A stretch of 23,144 nucleotides of DNA from NCBI GenBank assembly GCA_009731375.1, contig BJOX01000092.1, positions 66,908-90,051 of the forward strand, given 5' to 3'. The translations under genes and the position numbers were made by a program. The DNA is from Paulinella micropora (Eukaryota > Cercozoa > Imbricatea > Euglyphida). The number at the start of each line of letters is the position of its first letter. The first letter of the stretch is position 1. The notes beneath the pieces are model-generated. The model ran no database searches. It was not told the origin of the DNA and saw nothing but the letters and a program-made list of their open reading frames with translations. Positions 1-7,920 of the stretch are shown piece by piece.

Positions 1-655
1 ATGTATGCATGTATGTATGTATGTATGTATGTCTTGTATGTGTGTATGTATATATGTATGTATGTATGTATGTATGCATGCATGCATGTATGTATGTATG
101 TATGTATGTATGCATGTATGCATGTATGTATGTATGCATGTATATTATATGTATGCATGTATATTATATGTATGTTTGTATGTATGTATGTATGTATGTA
201 TGCATCCATGCATGCATGTATGTATGTATGTATGTATGTATGTATGTATGTGTGTGTATGTGTGTGTGTGTGTGTGTCTATGTATGTATGTCTGTATTTT
301 ATGTATGTGTATCTATGTATGTGTATGTATGTGTATGTATGTGTATGTATGTGTATGTATGTGTATGTATGTATGTATGTATGCATGCATGCATGCATGT
401 ATGTATGTATGTATGTATGTATGTATGTGTATGTATATGTATGTATGTATGTATGTATGTATGCCACGGTATGCATGTATGTATGTATGTATTTATGTAT
501 TTATGTAGGTATGTAGGTATGTAGGTATGCAGGTATGTATGTATGCATGTATGTACTAGTATGTATGTATGCCACGGTATGTATGGATGTCACGTAGTAT
601 GTATGCATGTATGCATGCATGCATGCATGCATGTATGTATGTATGTATGTATGTA
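1..655. repeat. TATG tetranucleotide microsatellite array
   Basis: Nearly uninterrupted TATG/TGTA repeats with interspersed GCATGCATGC blocks, a GT-rich stretch near 250-280 and GTATGT hexamer variants near 305-365. The word TATGCCACGGTATG occurs twice (about 459 and 567), which suggests segmental duplication inside the array. All three forward frames are open only because the 4-bp unit contains no stop codon, so the apparent ORFs are not genes. The array touches the left edge and may extend beyond it. Confidence 0.97.
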
Positions 656-819
656 AATTCGACACTGATGTCATTATTACCGTATGATTATTAAACAATT
701 CAATATTAATCAAGATTATGCAAAAAAAATCAATATTAATCAGCCAATGCAAATCCAGGCAATGTTAATCAACCGTCTTATGATGTTAATCGGACCAATA
801 TTAATACTTAATCAATATG

Positions 820-840
820 AACTTGAGTTCAACTCAAGTT
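820..840. repeat. Perfect inverted repeat, 10-bp arms with 1-nt centre
   Basis: AACTTGAGTT (820-829), a single C, then AACTCAAGTT (831-840). The arms are exact reverse complements. The site lies 18 bp before a second palindrome that shares the AACTTGA core. Confidence 0.9.
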
Positions 841-857
841 GAATCAATATTAATCAA

Positions 858-877
858 CATAACTTGATCAAGTTATG
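858..877. repeat. Perfect 20-bp palindrome
   Basis: CATAACTTGATCAAGTTATG equals its own reverse complement over all 20 bases. It lies close to the inverted repeat at 820-840 and just after a CAATATTAATCA word. It could be a protein-binding dyad or an extrusion-prone site; nothing in the sequence decides this. Confidence 0.9.
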
Positions 878-1345
878 ACGGTGGCAGTTGATAATAGAAC
901 AGAAGTTCAGTTATCATAATGAAGTAACGGAACTCAAAGTAGATGTAAAACGTGACCTTGACTCGAAAATTAACATAGTGAACGGTAGTATCATAGTAAT
1001 AATTCGGTCCGGTACGGTATTCACATGATTCTGGACGATAATATGATCTTATTCAATATTATTCAATTAGTATTATATTATTAACTTGAATCATCAATAC
1101 TATTCAATACTATTCAATATTCACTATGCTTCAATATTATTCAATATTGATCATTCAATTCTAGTAGTGTTATTCAATATTATTCAATGATGATACTGTT
1201 CAATATTATTCAATATTATTCAATATTATTTAACGTTCATGATTATTCAATATTATTTAACGTTCAGTATCCAAATTATTAAACCTAATTATTGAATATC
1301 ATTAACGGTTGATCAATATTACTTGATAACGGTAGGCTGATGACG

Positions 1346-1348
<3 letters not shown>

Positions 1349-1382
<34 letters not shown>

Positions 1383-1408
1383 GCGGCCCGAGAAAGCTGA
1401 GCGAGTGT

Positions 1409-1442
<34 letters not shown>

Positions 1443-1451
1443 CGGAGAGAA

Positions 1452-1500
<49 letters not shown>

Positions 1501-1542
1501 GAGAGCGAGAGAGAGAGAGACTCTGAGAGAGAGAGAGAGAGA
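1349..1542. repeat. GA dinucleotide microsatellite abutting the LTR
   Basis: Long interrupted GA tract with a short non-GA insert (about 1380-1408). It ends exactly at the first base of the left LTR. The open frames on both strands through it (RERERE or SLSLSL) are repeat artefacts. Confidence 0.95.
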
Positions 1543-1782
1543 TGTAATGGGCCCCCAACGATAGCTCGTAAAAAGTCGGTAATACAACCAAACACAGTCC
1601 TCAAAAGATAAGAATGATGTCTCGTTATATTAGCTCAGTGAAGCCAAAAAGGAAAACGGCAACAGACCAGGAATAAAATGGCATCAGGTCCAATGCGGAC
1701 AAATAATACTGAAAAACAAGCTGGTGCACCTGTCACCAGGAAAAGGTACTTTTTACCGGCTATCCGGGGGGTGATGCCTACA
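1543..1782 (-). repeat. 3' LTR (left copy), about 240 bp
   Basis: Starts TGTAATGG and ends GCCTACA on the plus strand, so TG...CA in either orientation. It matches 11513-11748 along its whole length with about ten differences by eye, including three short indels. An AT-rich TATA-like word (plus-strand TTATATTAG near 1624-1633) could serve minus-strand transcription. The left flank is a GA microsatellite, so the insertion boundary cannot be checked against unique sequence. Confidence 0.95.
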
Positions 1783-1785
1783 GTA

Positions 1786-1794
1786 CCCCCTCCC
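1786..1794 (-). other. Polypurine tract (plus-strand primer site)
   Basis: On the minus strand GGGAGGGGG lies three bases (TAC) upstream of the 3' LTR. This is the position where LTR retroelements keep the RNase H-resistant purine tract that primes second-strand synthesis. Identified by position and composition only. Confidence 0.75.
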
Positions 1795-1889
1795 GATTTT
1801 ATGACGGAAATAGCATTTTCGTCATACACCTTCTGATTTCTTTCTGCAAATAGTATGCGCTATGGAGTCATGCCACACAGCGCATCGAC

Positions 1890-2843
1890 NNNNNNNNNNN
1901 NNNNNNNNNNNNNNNNNNNNNNNNNNNNNNNNNNNNNNNNNNNNNNNNNNNNNNNNNNNNNNNNNNNNNNNNNNNNNNNNNNNNNNNNNNNNNNNNNNNN
2001 NNNNNNNNNNNNNNNNNNNNNNNNNNNNNNNNNNNNNNNNNNNNNNNNNNNNNNNNNNNNNNNNNNNNNNNNNNNNNNNNNNNNNNNNNNNNNNNNNNNN
2101 NNNNNNNNNNNNNNNNNNNNNNNNNNNNNNNNNNNNNNNNNNNNNNNNNNNNNNNNNNNNNNNNNNNNNNNNNNNNNNNNNNNNNNNNNNNNNNNNNNNN
2201 NNNNNNNNNNNNNNNNNNNNNNNNNNNNNNNNNNNNNNNNNNNNNNNNNNNNNNNNNNNNNNNNNNNNNNNNNNNNNNNNNNNNNNNNNNNNNNNNNNNN
2301 NNNNNNNNNNNNNNNNNNNNNNNNNNNNNNNNNNNNNNNNNNNNNNNNNNNNNNNNNNNNNNNNNNNNNNNNNNNNNNNNNNNNNNNNNNNNNNNNNNNN
2401 NNNNNNNNNNNNNNNNNNNNNNNNNNNNNNNNNNNNNNNNNNNNNNNNNNNNNNNNNNNNNNNNNNNNNNNNNNNNNNNNNNNNNNNNNNNNNNNNNNNN
2501 NNNNNNNNNNNNNNNNNNNNNNNNNNNNNNNNNNNNNNNNNNNNNNNNNNNNNNNNNNNNNNNNNNNNNNNNNNNNNNNNNNNNNNNNNNNNNNNNNNNN
2601 NNNNNNNNNNNNNNNNNNNNNNNNNNNNNNNNNNNNNNNNNNNNNNNNNNNNNNNNNNNNNNNNNNNNNNNNNNNNNNNNNNNNNNNNNNNNNNNNNNNN
2701 NNNNNNNNNNNNNNNNNNNNNNNNNNNNNNNNNNNNNNNNNNNNNNNNNNNNNNNNNNNNNNNNNNNNNNNNNNNNNNNNNNNNNNNNNNNNNNNNNNNN
2801 NNNNNNNNNNNNNNNNNNNNNNNNNNNNNNNNNNNNNNNNNNN
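1890..2843. other. Assembly gap of 954 N inside the retroelement
   Basis: All N. It separates the integrase C-terminal region from the last 107 bp before the 3' LTR. Reading frames that appear to cross it are meaningless. The stop of the second pol ORF and any C-terminal chromodomain would lie here or in the short sequence beyond. Confidence 0.99.
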
Positions 2844-5174
2844 GTCAGTCTTCTCCTTACTGTCCACCTCACTCTCCTCCTTCTCAGCTATCGGTGCCCG
2901 ATAAGCATCGTCTTGGTCTATGCCAGCCTCCTTGTGGATGGGCGGCATCTCTTTGAAATCGTCCTTCATCCGTTTTAACGCCTCCTCAACGGATTCATCT
3001 TCCAATAAGAAGGGATCATACTTAATCAACCTTCTTACATTTACAATTTGCACCTTCCCTCTACCCCTGATCTTGTAGTTGAGAGGTCCCGTCTGTTCCA
3101 TAATCTGATAAGGTCCTTTCCAGTGAGTGAACAGCTTAGAGCTGACTCCTTTCGGGACCTGAGGATGGTACAACAGTACAATATCCCCAACCTGAAACTT
3201 GATCTGATCCAAGTGCGCTTGTCGCACCCCTTCAGCATCAGTCTTTCGGCGCTCCGCCTCTCTATGCGCCCTGACTATTTGTTCCGCCTCCATCTTCACT
3301 CTAAGTCTCATCCCAAACAACTCATCCGCATCCGCCCAAGTGTCTTTTGGGTGAAGGAGCGAAGTCGGGATATCAGGCTCACGCCCATATACTAACTGAT
3401 ATGGCGAGATTGAGCTCTTCGAGCCTCCTAACGCCGTAGAGGGTAGACAGTTCATTGCAAACGCAAATGATGGTGCTGCCTCGACCCATGCTCTTTGATT
3501 CTCCTTCTTCGTGCAATACATCTTTAGCGAGGCTTTGAGGGGTCTGTGTACCCGCTCGATTTTCCCATTTGCTCGCGGGTTATAGGCAGTAACATATTGC
3601 CATTTCATCCCGTAATACTTAGATAGTTTGTCGATGACCTCGTTATTAAAGTCCGAGCCTCGATCAGAACATATCTTTCTTGGTACTCCGATCTGTGAGA
3701 TGATCCTATCGATCAGCGCCTCGGCCGTCGTCTTGCCGGTAACGTCTTTGACAGGGATGATCCACACATAGTTGGTGGCTCTGTCAATAGCCGTAAGGAG
3801 GTATTTGTAACCATCCTTCGATTCTGGGAAAGGTCCCACATGATCAATGTGTATAAACTCAAACATCCCCGCATGAAGAGGAAATTCGCCAATCAGGCCG
3901 AAATTTGCCTTCAGTGGTGTTTTGTTTATCTTGCACGGGATGCATGCATCCACCGCCTGATCTATCTCCTCCTTCATCTTCTTCCACCAGAATCGCCTCG
4001 CTACGAACATATGAGTTCGTTGTCGACCCGGATGCGCCAAAAGTGGGCAATTGTGGGCTGCGACAAATATAAATCGTCTCAGACTCTCCGGTACCCAAAG
4101 GGTCCATTTGTCCGGCTGTGACGCATAGCGACCGTGAAGGCCCTTGTACCACAGTAGACCATCTCTCCATCCCATCTCCTTCATCTGATCTTTGATCGCT
4201 TTCGTCATCCGTAGCTCATCCGGGTTCTGATATAACTGTATCAGTTCTTTAAACTCCGGATCTTGAGCCTGTTGTTGCCTCCATGCGGTAGGCGAGGCTA
4301 TATGGATAGTACCATCTTCTAGCCGTACCCCGATTCTTTCCGGGTCATCGTCTAGGTCACTTCTCCGCTCTTGAGGAGGCTCCGCATAAACTTCCTGCGT
4401 CTCCTCTTCCTCTCTTATGTTCGCCTTCGCATTCTCATATACCTCATAGGACCACTCAGCGTCCTCCTGGGTATGTAGCTCACAACATATCCCGTGATCC
4501 GGGCCTTGTGGACTGTACCGTAGACCTGTGCGGTCATATCGGACTCCACTCGCCATCTCCATCGCCTCAATGTGGCTGACCTCATACACCTTGTCAGTGG
4601 ACAAGTCTTCCATCTCCACCGTGGACACCAACGCCGATACTTCTGAGTTAAACTCTAGCCTAGAGAGGCTATCAGCGACCACATTTCGCTTTCCCGGTAG
4701 ACGGACCATTGTAAAATCGAAACAAGACAAGAACGCTTGCCACCGCGCCAGCCGTCCAGTCTGTTCATGATTCATCAACCATAACAGGTTATGATGATCA
4801 GTTCTGACAGTAAATTGAGGTCCTCCCCACAAATACTCTCTGAGCCTCTTGAGGGCCCACACCACCGCCAACGCCTCTCTTTGCCTTGTGCAATAGTTTC
4901 TCTCCGCCGCACACAACTTCCTACTAATAAACATGATTGGGCGTAATTTCTTCTCCTCATCCTCTTGTTGTAATACAGCCCCAATCGCAAACTTAGATGC
5001 GTCTGTATCGACTACGAATTGTTTCGTAAAGTCGGGCATCGTTAACACCAGTCCTCCGTCTTTCGGGTCTTTGTAAATAAGATCTTTGAGCGCATGAAAC
5101 GCTTGCAAAGCCTCTTCGTCCCACTTCTCAAAGTCTCCAAAATCTATCATTTTCTCCAACTTAGCCCGTGGCAC
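2844..5174 (-). CDS. Pol, C-terminal half: RNase H and integrase (3' end lost in gap)
   Basis: Contains the retroelement RNase H and integrase, 777 residues before the gap. RNase H at about residues 40-175: catalytic Asp in the TDAS motif (58), Glu in QREALAVVWAL (100), Asp in RTDHHNL (126) and Asp in VADSLSR (168). Integrase zinc-binding HHCC at about 373, 381, 411 and 414. Catalytic core D444, D504 and E540, which gives the D,D(35)E spacing. A GPY/F-type module follows at about 652-720 (HWKGPYQI). The Glu/Asp-rich tail runs into the gap and no chromodomain is visible. The frame is +1 relative to the RT ORF and stays open upstream to about 5237, so the first codon (a GTG) is not a real initiation site. 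RNase H and integrase look catalytically intact. Confidence 0.93.
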
Positions 5175-7917
5175 CCCAATCGGGTATAAACTGGCTATAG
5201 TAGCGCCATCGCAAGGAATGAGTGCAATTTTGTCGATTCATAATCTCCTCCCTCTTCTCTTTGGATATCGAGACTCGATTATGGGAGATCTCATACCCTA
5301 AGTATGTCACACTCGTCTTGGCAAGTTGACACTTCTTTAGATTGCACTTCAGGCCAAAAGCTCCGATGCGCCTGAATATATCGGACAAATGATCGATATG
5401 CTCCTCCATTGTGTTAGAGTATACGATAATGTCATCGATATAGCAAAATGCATATTCTCCCGCCTTCTGTCCCCGCCTTCTCATAAAGCCACCGTCAGAC
5501 AAATCATCGTACTGACTGCTCAACATCTTCTGCATCGCCTTCTGGAAAAGTCCTGGGGCTTGCTTGAGGCCCATCGGAAGCACTTTCCATTGGTATATTT
5601 CCATACCCACCACAAACGCCGTCAGCCATCTGGACTTTTCCTCCAGTGGTATCTGCCAGAAGCCATTCTTAAGGTCAATGACCGAATAGAATTTTGCATT
5701 CCGCAGTACTCTCCTTCCTTCTTCTAATGTCGGGAGAGGATTTCTCTCTTCCTCCAGCACCTTGTTAACACGAGCATAGTTAACTGTCAGGCGCCATTCT
5801 CCTCCTGGCTTCGGCACTATTCTCGGTTGTGAGACTATTGAGGATGTTGATCTCTCAATAAAGTCCTCATTGAGCAGCTGTCTTGCTAGCTCCTCCGCTA
5901 TCTTCGCCTCATGTATACTCAAATTCGCCCTTCGTGGTGCCGGTGACGGCTCCGCACCCGGTATTTTGTAAATAACCGCAGTGAAATCTTCAGGCTTGAC
6001 ACCACCTGCATGTGGAGGGTCAAAAATTTCCTTGTTCGCCTCTAATTTGGCTTTTAAAAGCTCCTTCTCCTTCTCCGTGCCTACTCCTTCTTCCAATATT
6101 TTCCGCGCCGCCTCTTGAAAATCTTCATCAGACATCTGCTTATGCTGCTTGAGGGGTTCTCTGTCCTCCTCCAAGCCTAAGTCCTCTTCCGAGACATCAT
6201 CTAGGCCCGTCTTTTCATACGTGACCGTGTCCGGCTCATCATCTTTACCGAGCTCCACCAGCATGTCAATGAGTCTCGCGTATTGCAAAGGAGCTTTACG
6301 GGTGTAAAAACCATCAAAGCATGTGAATGCTTGCGGTATCAATTTCAACTTGTCGAGGTCTCTGAGCTTCCGCTTGTATGCACTGCTCTGCTCACGAGTT
6401 CCCATACGACAAGCCACCACTAGCTGTTGCTTGCGAGAGGGTACCGGTATAGGATGATCAATAAGCCGGTCCCTTATTTCCTGCGCCCATATCGCCTTCT
6501 CATTATATGGCAGGATAATAGTATACGGCTTATTATTTTCGAATAAAGTCCGTAAGCATTTCTTCACTTCAGACAGTGAACGCGGCCACGTGGGCTCGTC
6601 ACCCCAGAAATCAGTAATAAAACTTTTAATAGTTTCTGGTGGAGTATCCGGGATTCGCCCCGTTCTCCTTGGTACAAACGCCTCCCTTTTTTCTTCTCCT
6701 ACTTTCGCATGGAAACAGTATCCGTTAGTAATATGGACATCTGTTCCTACTCCTTCCGCGAATCTCGCCAACGACGGGCTTCTTTGTGCGACACATATAA
6801 TCTCCTCCTTTCGCTTCTCGATTAAGTCATCAATAGACTTTTTGTCCCAATGGCATGTCGGAACTGTGACAGTGCACACTTGGGATTCCCAATTGTCGGT
6901 CCAGGACAGTTCATCCGGTCTTACGACATGGGGGTGAACGTACACCTCAAGTGCCTCATGTGCGATGGCCATCTTTTTGTGATCCGTCGCTAGACTCAGC
7001 TCATAAGCCTCATAAGAGTCAGTAGCGTTGAAGGGATCAATATCGTTCTCTTCTCCTCTTTTTACTCCATATATCACTCGCCGTGCGGCGCAATCAATCA
7101 CAGCCCCCATCGTAGCCAATTGGTCATACGATAGTAATATTGACCCGTGGTAACCGGGGACGACATAGAGGTCCATACGGTATACTCGTGCGGATTTCAA
7201 TTTAAAGGTCAGTGTGATGATTCCCGTGATATCCGTCCGGCTGCTCACTCCTTTGAGAGTGCCCGTTGACTTTTTCATATTTCCGTCCACCCAGTCCCGG
7301 TATCGATTAAAAAACTTCCGGCCGACAATATTAATATTCGCCATCGTATCATTACCAACTTTTAATATTGTCTTCAATGTTTCACAATAAAGTTCCGTAT
7401 AACACAGAGCATCGGGCCTGTGTATATTGGCTGCGAGAACAAGAACTTTACGTTCCAAATTTTGGAGTCTTGTCTCTAAGTTTTTCAACTCCTCCTTCTT
7501 CTCCTCCTGCTTCACCTCATTAACATTTTTATTATTCTGCGGTACTGGTGCGTTTACTATTTGAGCGACATTGTCTTGTGGTACTTGAGTACACACATTG
7601 TCTTTTTGCTCGCCACCCGCCGCGACCGTAGACATTGAGTCTGTTCGTGGTTGTTTGCTTGGCCGAGGCGATACGTCTGCCATTGGCCTCCTCGCCTCCA
7701 TCGCAAGTCTCGCCTTCCTATTTGCATCAGTTATCATTGGTAACCGTGCTGTATGAACGGGTATGAGACTACCTTGGGGCTGCAGTCTCTCGTGTACCCA
7801 CACTTTGTATTCAGATTGAGGAAGCGTTGGCCCAGTCTGCACAACAGCATTAGAAAGCACTGTGACTTTAGGGTTAAACTTCACAGTCTTCTCCTTCCTC
7901 TCTTCTTCCCCCTCCAG
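5161..7917 (-). CDS. Pol, N-terminal half: aspartic protease and reverse transcriptase
   Basis: Open in the same frame as Gag directly after its UGA. Residue numbers count from the GTG at 7884. A retropepsin-like domain spans about 165-275: DTMAN at 179-183 sits where the catalytic DTG is expected, and its C-terminal half GSILLSYDQLATMGAVID is well preserved. A linker of nearly 400 residues follows, partly Glu/Lys-rich. RT spans about 640-880: KPGGEWRLTVNYARVNK, VIDLKNGFWQIPL, LPMGLKQAPGLFQKAM, the catalytic FCYIDDIIVYS (YIDD at 815-818) and TYLGYEIS. About 16 extra residues lie between the FQ motif and YIDD compared with typical Ty3/gypsy RTs. The ORF ends at a TAA just after YYSQFIPD, before RNase H, which continues in the +1 frame. 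The usual connection segment before YY is not recognisable. Confidence 0.92.
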   Translation of the reverse strand: MEGEEERKEKTVKFNPKVTVLSNAVVQTGPTLPQSEYKVWVHERLQPQGSLIPVHTARLPMITDANRKARLAMEARRPMADVSPRPSKQPRTDSMSTVAAGGEQKDNVCTQVPQDNVAQIVNAPVPQNNKNVNEVKQEEKKEELKNLETRLQNLERKVLVLAANIHRPDALCYTELYCETLKTILKVGNDTMANINIVGRKFFNRYRDWVDGNMKKSTGTLKGVSSRTDITGIITLTFKLKSARVYRMDLYVVPGYHGSILLSYDQLATMGAVIDCAARRVIYGVKRGEENDIDPFNATDSYEAYELSLATDHKKMAIAHEALEVYVHPHVVRPDELSWTDNWESQVCTVTVPTCHWDKKSIDDLIEKRKEEIICVAQRSPSLARFAEGVGTDVHITNGYCFHAKVGEEKREAFVPRRTGRIPDTPPETIKSFITDFWGDEPTWPRSLSEVKKCLRTLFENNKPYTIILPYNEKAIWAQEIRDRLIDHPIPVPSRKQQLVVACRMGTREQSSAYKRKLRDLDKLKLIPQAFTCFDGFYTRKAPLQYARLIDMLVELGKDDEPDTVTYEKTGLDDVSEEDLGLEEDREPLKQHKQMSDEDFQEAARKILEEGVGTEKEKELLKAKLEANKEIFDPPHAGGVKPEDFTAVIYKIPGAEPSPAPRRANLSIHEAKIAEELARQLLNEDFIERSTSSIVSQPRIVPKPGGEWRLTVNYARVNKVLEEERNPLPTLEEGRRVLRNAKFYSVIDLKNGFWQIPLEEKSRWLTAFVVGMEIYQWKVLPMGLKQAPGLFQKAMQKMLSSQYDDLSDGGFMRRRGQKAGEYAFCYIDDIIVYSNTMEEHIDHLSDIFRRIGAFGLKCNLKKCQLAKTSVTYLGYEISHNRVSISKEKREEIMNRQNCTHSLRWRYYSQFIPDWGATG

Positions 7918-7920
7918 TCA
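7909..7920 (-). promoter_or_regulatory. In-frame UGA between gag and pol, candidate readthrough site
   Basis: Gag ends with GAA TGA and the same frame continues as CTG GAG GGG GAA without another stop until the end of the RT ORF. A single in-frame stop between gag and pol is the arrangement used by readthrough retroelements such as the gammaretroviruses. UGA followed by C is known as a comparatively leaky context. No downstream pseudoknot was evaluated. Confidence 0.55.

Larger units (their letters stand above)
656..1348. other. AT-rich non-coding region with recurrent CAATATTA words
   Basis: No gene seen. The word CAATATTAAT recurs at 701, 731, 796 and 845, with a CAATGTTAATC variant near 760. 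From about 1040 to 1270 the related word ATTCAATATT is repeated many times with short spacers. The pattern resembles a degenerate AT-rich satellite rather than a clean tandem array, because the spacing of the early copies varies (about 29 to 49 bp). Confidence 0.7.

Noticed and set aside
1-524. Three long overlapping ORFs rich in Met/Tyr/Val/Cys
   Set aside because: They are translations of the TATG array, which has no stop codon in any forward frame.
1285-1604. SLSLSL and RERERE ORFs on both strands
   Set aside because: Produced by the GA microsatellite and the LTR edge.
1855-2956. ORFs on both strands running through the large gap
   Set aside because: More than 300 of their codons are N; the frame across an estimated gap has no meaning.
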